From Carposina sasakii (taxonomy: Eukaryota; Arthropoda; Insecta; Lepidoptera; Carposinidae), in contig CP053150.1 in the NCBI GenBank assembly GCA_014607495.2, positions 5,848,495 to 5,912,494 of the forward strand: a DNA stretch of 64,000 bases. Direction: 5' to 3'. Shown in pieces: positions 48,601 to 59,613 of the stretch. Each line of letters starts with the position of its first letter. Position 1 is the stretch's first letter. Under the pieces are notes generated by a model. That model searched no databases. It was given only the letters and a program-made list of their open reading frames with translations, and was not told the origin of the DNA. Made by a program: the position numbers and the translations under genes.

Positions 48601-48780
48601 AAAACAAGTTTACCGGATGATTTTTTTTCACGTCCGGGTACACGATATTGCAATTATCGATATTGCAATTTTTACGCAGAAATTGTAATATGTTTTCGGG
48701 ACAAAGCTTCGGTATAAGCATTTAATATTGTTCACTTTGTTCTTGTTGATATGAGAGTTGGAAAACTAGGCTATATTTTC

Positions 48781-48825
48781 CTTTTCAAATCAAATCAAAT
48801 GTGTTTATTTGTGGATCATAGGTTA
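48781..48825 (-). mobile_element. Retroposon 3' tail fragment
   Basis: On the minus strand, caaataaacacatttgattt ends in a (TTTGA)-type tail, typical of the 3' ends of truncated lepidopteran retroposons. Only the tail is seen. Confidence 0.4.
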
Positions 48826-49180
48826 GCTTGCTTGCATGCTTGCTTGCATCCTGTATGCTTGCTTGCATCCTGTATACTTGCATACTACATTCTTGCGTGC
48901 ATGTTGCATAGTTGATTAAAACAAGAAAGTTGTTATTGGAAGGTTAGGTCCGTTATGAATGACTTACAACTATTATAGAAAAGCATTTTATGTGTTATGA
49001 ATATTATAGATTGTGATATTTATAGCAAAAAAAATGCTCATATTATATTTAGGGATTTCGGTTTTCGGGCAAGTGATATTATAAGACATTAAGTTAGGGC
49101 TACTTATCATTCGGACACATGATAAGTACGAGTAGCCCTAACTATGGATAAAAAAATGAGACAAAATAGAGAACAAATGT
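48826..49180 (-). repeat. Interspersed repeat with internal minisatellite, copy 2
   Basis: Reverse complement of the intron-1 element at 35935-36345, with the same unique part (agggatttcggttttcgggc, ggaaggttaggtccgtta). There are only two to three units of the gcttgcttgcatcctgtat minisatellite. Confidence 0.6.
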
Positions 49181-49244
49181 TATACATAAAAAAGGTACAT
49201 CATGTGACTTTCTATGTCTATATATTATATTCTTACTCTTGTTG

Positions 49245-49335
49245 AAAAGAGATTTGGACAACTAGGCTATATTTCCCTTTCTCTCGTTGAAAAGAGATTT
49301 GGAGAAATCGGCTATACTCGTATTTCCCTTTCTCT
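49245..49335 (+). repeat. Short tandem duplication
   Basis: gttgaaaagagatttgga occurs at 49242-49259 and again near 49288, each followed by a tatatttccctttctct-like segment. A related segment (ggaaaactaggctatatttt) lies at 48759-48778, on the other side of the minisatellite repeat. Confidence 0.5.
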
Positions 49336-49789
49336 TGGTTCAATGTTCTATCCGTCTGGCTACGCCGACAGAATGGTGATTGAGTTATCTCTGACCGCCT
49401 TATTAATTTAATAGTACCAGACTCAGTCTGATAAACTGAAACGTAAGGCCTGCATAAATACAAGTAGCTAGTGTAATTTTATTATATTTTTATTGGTTTG
49501 TTCGAGAACAACAACTCTTGTCCGTGACGCCGAATCTTGTTTAGTTTTTGATCGTATGAATAGAAGATTATTTAACAATCTATACAAATGTAGGTAACTC
49601 TGCTAGACCAAAATTTTATACCCCTAAACTAAAAACCTGACTTTCCGTAGTACAATAAAATTCATTGTGTTTATATTAGTTTGTATGTAAAGTCATGCTG
49701 ACCAATCCAAGTGGCGCGTCTTGTAACTGTCGATACAGCCTTTAACTTAATTAAATCATTGCACTCATCTATATCTTCTTTCTATCTAT

Positions 49790-50044
49790 TCTATACATAT
49801 AATAAAAATGTAACGAATGGCTGTCTGTACATGGAAGATATATGAGATAAAATATTATAGGAGACCTTTATCAACGCAAAAGTACCTAAAAGAATGATTT
49901 TTTGAATTTTTGTCTGTTTCTCTGTGCGTTTGTGCACGCTTATCTCATAAACAGCTGAACCGATTTGGATGCAGTTTTCAGGAATATATTGTGACAGGTC
50001 CCACTTAACATATAGCCTACTTATTATCCCGGGAAATTGTTTTT
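49790..50044 (+). mobile_element. Non-autonomous Helitron, 3'-truncated
   Basis: Starts TCTATACATATAATAAAAAT and follows the family body (ctgtctgtacatggaagata, ggtcccacttaacatatagc, tatcccgggaa). The usual GC-rich CTAG end is missing. Confidence 0.65.
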
Positions 50045-50559
50045 ATCTATGAAGTGCGATTCACAAAATAGTTTCTTTGTATGATGGCGCTAGTTGCTCT
50101 GTATGTTATGTAATTGACTAGCTATGCCTGCCTAGTCCACAGAATAGGATATGCAAGGGCATCGGCTAATGTTTTAGGGGGGGAATTCACTTCCATGTTA
50201 ATGACTTGTTGGACTTGAGTTTTGCAATGTTTTGTTTTGTGTAATATAAAATGAACTTGTACTCGGAGTTTTCATCAAGTTTCCGACATTATCTATGTAA
50301 CTAAAAAAAAATTGGTTCCAAAATCATGCACGAAAGTAATTTTATGGAATAGACTCTCTCTGTGTAGCTGTCAGTCTGTTCACAAGACACCAGCTGCACT
50401 TGGGTGTCTATATCTTTATCCCTATCATTTAGTTTTCTGTATTTAAGGTTTCGCTTACATTGATATGTACTTAGAAATCTACCTTTTATCGCAGTCTGAC
50501 AGTTTCGTCGCAGATTGTGTAACCGCCAATGGCCCTTCTTCAGTAAGACATAATATAGA

Positions 50560-50790
50560 CATGGCTGGGTTCTCGAAATGGGCCAGAACTGCAGGTTCAT
50601 AAAAGAGATCCCACAGTCACGTTTAGCATAGCGGCAAATGTCAATGATCAGTGACAAGTTGCTAACTTATAGCCTGAGAGAATGCTCGAGTTCATTAGTT
50701 AACTCTTACGACATGCAAGGACGTAGATGCAGCTGATGTATTCTAACGAAGCCCCGTATCAACACAGGATCTTCAGTTAGCTCCTGCTAA
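50560..50790 (+). repeat. Interspersed repeat family B, longest copy
   Basis: Runs from the ttctcgaaatgggccagaac block through gatcagtgacaagttgctaa and gatgcagctgatgtattcta to cgaagccccgtatcaacaca. The minus-strand open frame at 50301-50657 overlaps it and is not treated as a gene. Confidence 0.6.
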
Positions 50791-51124
50791 AATAAATATG
50801 GGAGGCCCACCATTCAAAATGAGTTGGTTTTTCAATTCCGAATGAAACATGGACAGCAAAGTATAAATTTTACATACTACCTATATGTTTTAACGTTATT
50901 TTACATAGTATGATGGTTATGTCTCTAGCCTACCCACCCATGAAGTATAACAATAAGAAAACTAAAAATGTTCAGTCCGAGTTGTTTCCCGTCCTCAATT
51001 GAATATTTATAAACATAATAGGAAGGCATTCATGAATCAGCCATTGTACTTATAACTTGCACATACCTTTAGTAGGTAAGGTGCGTTAAAAAACAAATAG
51101 ACTTTCGTTTTATTTTCACCTAAA

Positions 51125-51505
51125 GTACGGTTGCCAACCGTCCTGTTTTCCCAGGACATGTCCTGCTTTTTGGGATGTCCTGGGCTGTCCTGGATAGTTT
51201 TTAAGCATCGTTCTGGTTTTTAAAGTCCTGACACATTCGCTGTCGGCACATTTTCTAAGGGTACCGACATCGGGCAAATAAGCGTTAGCGGCACCTCTGG
51301 AAAGCCTAAAAGAAGCAAATACGTACGGTAGTCACCGGCACTGAATGTGTTAAAGACCTATGTTTTGAAATTCGCACGCCACTAAGTTCCCTCCAATCGT
51401 ATTGTCACTGGGCTCGCATATGGATAGTCCTGGGTTTTAATCGAAATGTTCTGGTATTTCTTCCTCAAATCCTGGTTTTCAAAGTTTGAGATGGTAACCC
51501 TAACC
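51125..51505. repeat. Possible DNA-transposon relic
   Basis: cggttgccaaccgtcctgtt and cccaggac at the left, and caaatcctggttttcaaagt with gatggtaaccctaa at the right, are loosely inverted versions of each other. Several gtcctgg/ctggtttt motifs are repeated inside. No transposase frame. Confidence 0.35.
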
Positions 51506-52694
51506 CAAAGGATGATTGAGTTCGAGCTAGTTAATACCACACTAAACTGTAAGGGGCTCGCGGTAGTCATTGCAGAATGTAAACTGTAGATTGTTACATG
51601 TATTCGGTCATAGAGGAATAATCGGTCTGAAACCGCATAGGTAGGCTTGCCTTATACCATGTGTGATTTACACACTTTTGCAGTACCCAAAATTATGCAT
51701 TTTACTTTTTACTAGCTTTACTTTTCTATGGAGGCCGACAAGACAGAGTTACAGCCTGAATCAAACCCATAATTTATTTATTCCAACATATTCATTGGTA
51801 GTATGACAGTCTAAACTAAAGATCTTGCATTGCGCCTTTGAGCTTTGCGCGCTGGGGCTCAAACCATATCGTTACTATTATTAAATTAATAAAACGTTCA
51901 AAACAATACATGAAGCCGCATCATACTCCTTACTGCGCCGCGTCGGAATGCTTCAGTGTAAATAATTTCTTAAGGAATCCTCTACATTAATTTGTATTTA
52001 TTTAAGAAAACTCTTGATTATCTAACAAAAGCTATATTACCCGCTTCTGTTGTTTATTGAACAAAAAGGATTATTGTTACAAGAGTTCAATGTAAATACG
52101 GTTTAATTTACACCTATCATATTTCCATATCAACATAGTTATCAATATAACATTGAACGTAATAGGTTTCGAGTGTACTATGTAGGTAATGATAGGCTAA
52201 ATTTACTAATAATAAATTACTAAAACCTACCCCTAAAATAAGTGACCATATAAGCCTTATAAGACGAAGTTGGGTGCTATCGTTCATAATAATTACGGAT
52301 TATTAATTGCAATTCCGGGTAAAAATAAAGCATTAAATAGGGTAAGTACCTAAATCCACTTATCTACCTACTTCAACTTGTATTTACTCTAAATGGTTTA
52401 TCTAGAATCATTCTAGAAGATATTGTTTATTTCCATAAACCGGGAAAAGTAGCTTCAATGAGACATACATGAATCATCTTACGCTAAGCTATTTCCACAT
52501 AATTTCATCAACCCTATCTCTATGCAAATAACGCAACTCATTGTAGTTGATGAAACATAGCAAATCAACAAGTTTCAAGAATAAAAGTTAAGCTCTAATA
52601 TACACTAGCGCTACCATTGGGTACAGATTTCGATAATTTTTCATACCAATAAATAATATTCACGGGAGGCTTAGCATCGCGTGTACGCACTCTT
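51506..52694. other. Intergenic DNA, no feature seen
   Basis: AT-rich and without recognisable genes or repeats. Confidence 0.35.
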
Positions 52695-53033
52695 ATGACC
52701 GCTTATATTATTATTGTGTGGGTAACTTTTATCAATAGTCTCACATACGGACGCGTAATTACTACCACTTTGATATACATTGCTGGTTTTTTTACTAGTT
52801 TCCACATTAAATGTGTAACTAATTTTTCGATGTATCACCTAATCAGTAATCAAACGTGTAAATGGCATACGTTCGAAGGTCTCTGCCAACATTGGCGACG
52901 TTTACCATACATAAAAGAATACAATACCTGTATATCTCGTATGTATAGTTATTTTTGCGAGCGTGTGCGTGTCACGCAGTGGACGACTGATCATGTCTAC
53001 AATCCGATATGCTTGCCTGCTGAGCACAGATAA
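52695..53033 (+). CDS. Doubtful small cysteine-bearing ORF
   Basis: An open frame of 112 codons of unknown family. The first 18 residues (MTAYIIIVWVTFINSLTY) are hydrophobic, signal-peptide-like, and a second hydrophobic stretch spans about 25-38. The remaining part has six cysteines (in KCV, QTCK, GLCQ, NTCI, YFCE and PICL), an even number that would suit a disulfide-bonded secreted peptide. There is no recognised domain, TATA box or neighbouring gene, and in 64 kb of AT-rich DNA a frame this long can arise by chance. Confidence 0.15.
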   Translation: MTAYIIIVWVTFINSLTYGRVITTTLIYIAGFFTSFHIKCVTNFSMYHLISNQTCKWHTFEGLCQHWRRLPYIKEYNTCISRMYSYFCERVRVTQWTTDHVYNPICLPAEHR

Positions 53034-53675
53034 TGAATACGATTTCGAACTCTGTCGGTATAATCGATAAAGAACACATGTCTCGAACTAGTGTCTAGGT
53101 CCTTAGTTGAACTATTTCAGAAGTTCGTTTGGGCTTCAAGTACTTATCTATGTCATGTATTAAATAATATAGCAGGTATATAATTTAAGTTAAGAAGATA
53201 GTACTTGTATGTTTATTAGCCTTATGAACACACAGCTAAGAGGGATCTATATTATAACAGGGATATTGATAAATATTTTCCCCGTTGGAACAAAACGGGT
53301 AGGGGAAGATGGGGTAATGGGGGTCACTTAAGCAAGAATTAGAATACAAAAGCTAAAATTAACAAAAATTTTATTGCAACCGCCTCATAACAAAATTTAC
53401 TTAATTAGCTATAATTTGAGATCAGTAATCATCACATTAATAATCATCTTTGGGAAATATAAAAGTACAAAAAAAACTGATTTGACTCCCATTGCACTAA
53501 GTTACGGGCAATTGAGGTTACCTTGTGGGCAATGAGGATCATACAAAAATCTAACACAAATCGCGTCACGGCTGATACAGAGGTATCGTTTGATTCCTGG
53601 AGAACCTTTCTCTTTACTCTTTCGGTCCCCTTCTTCGGCACTTTCATCTTCTTTCCTAGGCCCTTGCTCTTGCCT

Positions 53676-53830
53676 TTATGCAGAAAAACGCAGTCTATTT
53701 ACTCAACTTTGGACCCTAATATTTTGGAAACCAGACACTTCCCAGGTATGCTTCCATGGAGAAAAATGATCATGATGATGAGGAGATTCCGTAGATTTCG
53801 GGAACGTTGACGACCAAAAATCACCCTGTA
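53676..53830 (+). mobile_element. MITE-1, copy 4, 5'-truncated and nested
   Basis: From ttatgcagaaaaacgcagtc to aaaaatcaccctgta. Very similar to the right part of copy 2 (28751-29137). It lies inside the 1.3-kb element. Confidence 0.65.
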
Positions 53831-53975
53831 TATTTTTCCTTTCCCCTGTCTTTTTCCTCACTTGGATCACCCGATTCTCATTACCCACGATAATAAACAC
53901 AAAATATACATTTCGTAGGGCAAGTAAAGGCGTAAAAAAGTAACATACAAGTAGATCAATAACTCCACTCACTAT

Positions 53976-54344
53976 GGGTGCGCGGGCAATGGGGATCATT
54001 GCGACCAGGATTCTCATCGCCATGAGAAACCAGACCCGAGCACCCACAAGTATTTTAACAATTTTTGTTTTTGTGACAAGAATAAAATCCTTGATAATTT
54101 GTTAAACACAAAATATACATTAGAAAAACTTAGTAGAGGGTAGTTAATTCGGGATTTAAGTAGTTTACTATTTACTAATTTCTATAATCCTGAAATGGCG
54201 AAACATATGTAGATTATTACTAGTTTTTGATTTCGGAATGGTGCAAACGGGTCTGTTTCTATGGCATTGTAGTAAAGTCGCGTAAAAGGGTCAGTGGAGG
54301 GTGTAACCCATAGTGAATGTTTGAACTTCCGAATTGTAAGTAGA
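53976..54344. repeat. Family A copy 4, nested in the 1.3-kb element
   Basis: ctcactatgggtgcgcg at the left and, inverted at the right, ggagggtgtaacccatagtg then ttgaacttccgaattg. In between are agaaaccagacccgagcacc and gcgaaacatatgtagattat, as in copies 1 and 2. Confidence 0.5.
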
Positions 54345-54590
54345 TCAATAACTATAAAAGTTACTGTATATTTTGCGTCCGTGAAAATTTACATCGGCGA
54401 GCCGCAAAAACAAAACACACCTCTCATTCTCTATGCTGTCGCCATACCCACGCGGCACGCTCGCAGCGACGGCGAGGGGAACAGAGTGGGCAGGGAGGAC
54501 CCTTAACGCGTTTCTATTAGTGTTACTTTTGGAGATGTGTGGGTGACCACTATTACCCGCTGACTCCCATTACCCGATCTTCCCCTAATA

Positions 54591-55286
54591 GTAGGAATGA
54601 ATTTATTTTACTTAATTTAATTTAATATTATAAATTAATTAATGTAATTTACTAATTTAATTTAATAATCCAATAAATACATAATTATACTAATACTACC
54701 GTAAGAAACTGTTACTAACATTATATGGATGTAATTAATATCTGAAATAAACTTATTATATTATTAAACCCTTAGTATGTTGACTTAACCATTTTTACAT
54801 AAGGAGATCGTTTAGCCCTCTTGAGCCATGCAGACTGCATAATATAGCATATTGCTATATGTAAGCTTCAGACAAGCAAACGTCAACAGGAGATACCTAC
54901 ACGCAGCCGTTATGGTCCTATTACTCCTCTTTCATCTTGCAAAGAACTTTTAATACAAGTCTGTAAGTCACAGTGGCCACACACATCCCAGCCGTTTTAT
55001 AAGTAAATGAACGTAGAGCCTGAAAGGATAAATATAATCATTTCTCAACCTATAGTTATAACAAAACTTAAAATTTAATAGCACTAGATTTATCTTTATG
55101 TGGGTTCCTCATTCGCTCAGCACATTTCCATAAAACCTTCCTATAGATATAAAGGAGAATCTTTTTATGTGCTTATCTACCTTTAAAACGAGGTCTTAAC
55201 GAGAAAAATAATTAATATCTGTCTATAATAAAACTAACATTAGCAACATGACCAATTATCATGAAGAATTTAGCACATATACACAG
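54591..55286. other. Intergenic DNA, no feature seen
   Basis: A low-complexity tta/aat-rich start, then nothing recognisable. Confidence 0.3.
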
Positions 55287-55370
55287 TTGTGTTCCCAAAA
55301 TGGGGTCACCACAAAAGCATGGTCGCTAAGAAAATCCTACAGCAATGTTTAGCATAATGGGGACAGAACG
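55287..55370 (+). repeat. Family B fragment
   Basis: gttgtgttcccaaaatgggg then tcacca, aaatcctacagcaatgttta and gcataatgggg follow the 5' half of the family. Confidence 0.45.
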
Positions 55371-55503
55371 GGGACTCTACATGGTCATTACGTTATATAT
55401 TTTTTTACTTTATTATCTCATAATTTTCAGCCAAGAGAAGTCCACTGCTGAATCTATGACTTCCATAACGACCGGTTGGAAGCGGCCTGCATCCAATGAT
55501 GAA

Positions 55504-55780
55504 TTTGGTGAGAGCGAGATGTCTTACTTTTAAACGTCAAATTCACAGAGCTATTAATAACTAGATAAACTAAGTGTATGTACTTTGCATGTAAAAATAG
55601 ACTTAAGAATTAGAATAGACACTCGTTCTCGAGCCAGGACTGAATCAATTAGGGCTGATAGAAGTGGTTTGCAATCCCTTTTTACACACCAACTAGGGAC
55701 ACTTGCCTTATCTAGTTATTACTTAGCTCTGTGGTTTTGACGTTTAAAAGTGAGACATGTCGCTTTCACCAAATCCATCA
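55504..55780. repeat. Inverted repeat with about 45-bp arms
   Basis: Left arm 55504-55551 (ttggtgagagcgagatgtct onward) and right arm 55733-55780 (ending gacatgtcgctttcaccaaa plus t) are near-complementary, separated by about 180 bases. Likely a foldback element or an inverted duplication. Confidence 0.55.
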
Positions 55781-56600
55781 TACGGGCACTGGAGATACCC
55801 GCGAGTCGCGACCCTGGCTAGGTCGTCCGTCCATCTCGCAGGTGTGTCACTTTATTATCTATCACTCCTTTATTTTAATCAGAAGCGATTATGAGTCATG
55901 AAGTCAGACAGAAAAGGACCTTCGTCAAATCTATGTCTACCCAAACTCATCGCAAAATAAGAGGTCCGTTTACCGCAGCGCTAGCATCTTTGCAATCTGC
56001 ACACTGTTTCATACATTTTTATTTAGTTCGTGGATTATCCGCCGGACTTCTTATACCGTAATCAAGTATAATCGACCTTCAGTTAATAAAGAAAGTAAAG
56101 ATCTGGAATTGTCCACGTCAATGAAACTCCAATAACTAATTATCTAGAAAATTACTATCTTAAAATCAATTGCGAAGAAAAAACACGAATGCAATTTACG
56201 TCAAAATTAATTGGATAGACCGATAATTATCTCGCAGATATTATAAACCTTTTTTACGTTGAGCACAAAAAAGGTTAAAAGAAATTGCGTAGTTAATGAA
56301 CACGTATTAACAATGAGCTTACATACTATGATTAACTAACATTTATCTGTGCCATACCTTATGTTACAGCTTTTGTTTAACTGGTAACTTATGCGGTTAA
56401 GGTTAGCGCAGATAGGTATGTTAAACTTAAGATTAACTTTAATAATGTCAGGTAAACTTAAGTTAGGTAGGCCGATATCCGATGTAATCCGTAAACATGT
56501 TATATGCTTTTGTAACCTTGAGCCCCTGAACCCATTATAAATATGAGTAGGTAATGAAGAGATTCTAATTAGTAAGCTTTGAATTATAATTTGAAGGCAA

Positions 56601-56655
56601 ATTGTGGCGTGCCCTGGAGGAGGCCTACGTCCAGCAGTTGACTGAAATAAGCCTT
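56601..56655 (+). mobile_element. Non-LTR retrotransposon ORF2 C-terminal scrap
   Basis: ttgtggcgtgccctggagga then ggcctacgtccagcag reads LWRALEEAYVQQ, matching the C-terminus seen at 4919-5053. Confidence 0.55.
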
Positions 56656-57078
56656 TGTTAAGATGTAAACTCTCTATAAAATGTTTCAGAATATGAATTC
56701 AGCCAGAACCATGCTAATTATCTTGAAAATTCCCATAAAGTAGTTGGTTACACGACCTCGACCGTTTGCAGAAGCTGGCAGCATGCACTCAGATGGCAGC
56801 ATAGAGTCAGATGGAGATGTTGGAGGGAAGCATTTATGAAGCATTTGCATAGGGCGACGATGATTACCTAATATTGTAAGTAATTACAACAAGTAACTCT
56901 ACATTTTTTAAATTATGCCTATAAGTAAACAACTTTCAATTTAAGATATTCAATTGGCCAATAAAACACTTGCGTACTTATTATTGGCGAATGGCGAGTG
57001 ACAAATTGACAGGTTGATTGGTCAACGTTCAAAATAATGTCATATAGATCATAACGATTTTATTCGCAGTGGCCTCTA

Positions 57079-57290
57079 TACCGGGTAAAACAAAAGGGTT
57101 ATGTTAAGCGGGATGATAAGAAAATAGCCCACTATTATAGAGAACCTATTCACAATTTGAGAATAACTAAACAACTCAGAAATGTTCATACAAACTTGCC
57201 ATTTCTAGTTTCAAATATGGATAGATTCTCTATAGTGGGTTTATTTCATAGCATTTCGCTTAACATACCCCTTTTGTTAAATAGTCTGTA
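57079..57290. mobile_element. MITE-2, copy 1 (palindromic)
   Basis: accgggtaaaacaaaagggt, tatgttaagcg and aatagcccactat at the left are mirrored by atagtgggtttatttca, cgcttaacataccccttttg at the right. Same family as 62146-62413. Confidence 0.65.
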
Positions 57291-57321
57291 AATATACCCA
57301 ATATATGAGATTGGCCAGTGT

Positions 57322-57377
57322 CCCATGAAAAGCTCCTGCATGTGACAGGTCCCATGAAAAGCTCCTGCATGTGACAG
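57322..57377 (+). repeat. Tandem duplication, 29-base period
   Basis: cccatgaaaagctcctgcat then gtgacag is present twice head to tail (57322-57348 and 57351-57377) with no differences. Confidence 0.75.
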
Positions 57378-57782
57378 CCCTCTATACAGAAGAGGTGGAA
57401 ATAGCCCTTGCTTATGATATACCTATAAGTATGAAAATAATCCATATTTATATAATTTTTAATTTTAATAAGAAAATTAACATATACGGGCTCACTTATA
57501 GTGCTTCTAAAATTAAGGTCTCGCGATGGCTTTTGGATCATAATTATGACGAAACTGAAACTATTTTATGCAACTTGAGTATGAGTTAGGGTGTGTGTTA
57601 ATACACTTACTACTTACTTACTACTGCACAATTTAGTACAACAATTAACTATACCAGGTTCATATGTTTGTTATAGGTATGTAATTTTACTGTTGGCATA
57701 GTATACAAATGAATGTAACAAACTGTTATTAGCATGAGAGGAAGACGCTGAATTCCACAGCACAGGGTATCCTAGTGTGGAA

Positions 57783-57850
57783 GGCAGCGAGTTTACTACA
57801 CCAAATGTATGATTTTTGTGCAAATAAACGATTTTTGATTTTGATTTTTC
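57783..57850 (+). mobile_element. Retroposon 3' tail fragment
   Basis: gtgcaaataaacgatttttg followed by attttgattttt, an AATAAA signal plus a simple ttttga tail, as at the ends of truncated retroposons. Confidence 0.35.
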
Positions 57851-58059
57851 TTTATAATGCTTTTTATATTAAGTGCTTGTTAATTGAAATTAATAATTAT
57901 CGACTTGCTTACATACCTACGATATGCAGGATTAGACCTCATAACGAGTCAGTTTTATTTCCACTTTAATTATTCAATAAACTTATTTAAAACACCTTAA
58001 AAAATATTAATTGTATAGGTATAAAAAATAAGTACGTCAGACATCATCTATTTATTTCA

Positions 58060-58122
58060 TGGCGAGTCGCAATAATACATTGCTCCCGAAATACGCGGGC
58101 GAAACCGCGTGCTAAATCCTAG
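58060..58122 (+). mobile_element. Possible Helitron 3'-end relic
   Basis: acgcgggcgaaaccgcgtgc then taaatc and CTAG at 58119-58122 followed by T. It contains the hairpin-capable cgcgg...ccgcg. No 5' partner was found. Confidence 0.3.
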
Positions 58123-59504
58123 TTTATAAATACAATAAACATACATTATTTATTATTATGTACTCGTGTAAGTGCAAACGTTTAGGTTTTCATGTATTTA
58201 TATTTATTTTGCGCTCTATCATAGAGAATGGATTAACAAGATAGACGACAAGAAGAAAAATCAGGATATTCACGGGGAAAGTTTGATGTTATAGCCAATG
58301 TAGAGTCCGTTTCACAGAATAACTCCTATGCCTGACTTCAGAACTAACATTTTTTGTATGCAGTGACACAGAAAATATGGTCATACATATAGTAACTACC
58401 CAGCGGAAAAATACGGTGAAACGCACTCTATCTATATTACGTAGTACATTACATTACAGTATGTACAGTACATTACAGTAAGTACATTTGAAATGCACAA
58501 TAGGTACTAAATATTTTTCCCAAATTGTATCCTCTTTTTTATTTTAAAATCCGATTCAATAATCTCACCTTTGCGATTTTACACAAGTACCTAAATAAAT
58601 AGTGATATATTTATGCGATGTAAATTTTAGTTTATTAAAACTTTGATATAGGTTTTGTTGTGATTGTGACCAGTATTTACCTATATGAACAGTAGAGGAC
58701 TCAACATAAATAAATATGAGACCTAAAGATAGGACATAGATTAAGACTATCCTTTTGCACATTCCTACCCGCTTACAAAGTAGTACAATCCTTGCTCTAC
58801 ATTTTAGTTTTACTAATTTAACCGAACCTTTTTAAGCTTTTTTGTATTTATCTGTCTTGTGATTGGTTATCATTTTATATTCTTAACGGAAAGATTCTTT
58901 AATAGCATAGAATAAGGAAGTTTAATATGTAGTAACTTTCTCATGGCATAAGTCACGTAAGTAAGTAGGTATGTTTTAGCTATGATAGTATCTAGACGTG
59001 ATTTAATCTACCCACTTATAGTATAAAGAATTTAAAAAGTACCTATCACCTACATAAAAGCTCAATAAAGAATCATACCTAAAAATATATAGGTAGTCGC
59101 ACATATGAATGATAATACTATTTCCCTGTGCGTGACACATATAAATAAAAATGTGGTCTCTTGGACATATAAACCGTTATTGCACCACAACTTATAAGTG
59201 GTTAACACTATTGTTGAACTACAAGCACGAGCCAAGGCTCGTGCAACGCAACTACAGTTTACAGTTCAAACTATTTCAGTGTTATTTATTTTTATAGTAT
59301 CACATCTAAAAATAATATGTCTCCACATACATTGGACCGACTGGATACCGAACGCTGCGTGGTGTATATCTGGCGTCAGGCGACTTCTCTTTGCTGATAT
59401 CGACCTTTTTCTTATCTCAACAAGAGCTATTCGTCAACAGGCCCATAGCGCGATAACCGAGAAGCAAAAGCATGCGCCCGCGTCGCATTAGCTCATTCCA
59501 TTCC

Positions 59505-59600
59505 CGTACAGTTCGTTCGCCCTGACGTCGTTCATTCGCTCGAACTCTCACTCGGTCAGTTGTTCACTCGTCGCTGCCGCGCAAATACGTCTTACGCGTT
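59505..59600 (+). promoter_or_regulatory. Candidate core promoter of transporter 2
   Basis: A GC-richer stretch with an arthropod initiator match TCAGT at 59556-59560 (A at 59558 as a possible +1), about 330 bases before the start codon. There is no TATA box at the expected distance, and no clear downstream promoter element was seen. Confidence 0.35.
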
Positions 59601-59613
59601 ATCTCCTCATATC

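Larger units (their letters stand above)
53291..54590. mobile_element. 1.3-kb element with long-range inverted ends
   Basis: aggggaagatggggtaatgg then gggtcact near 53291-53320 is mirrored at the right by gactcccattacccgatctt then cccct (about 54563-54588). Variants of the gggNaatgggggtca motif recur inside at about 53527, 53865-53885, 53989 and 54543. The element has absorbed a MITE-1 fragment and a family A copy. On the minus strand, around 53640-53560, a lysine/arginine-rich coding-like segment (KKMKVPKKGTERVKRKV) could be a transposase relic. Confidence 0.5.

Noticed and set aside
50301..50657. 118-codon minus-strand frame
   Set aside because: Its N-terminal third is the antisense of a family B repeat, and no domain or start context supports a gene.
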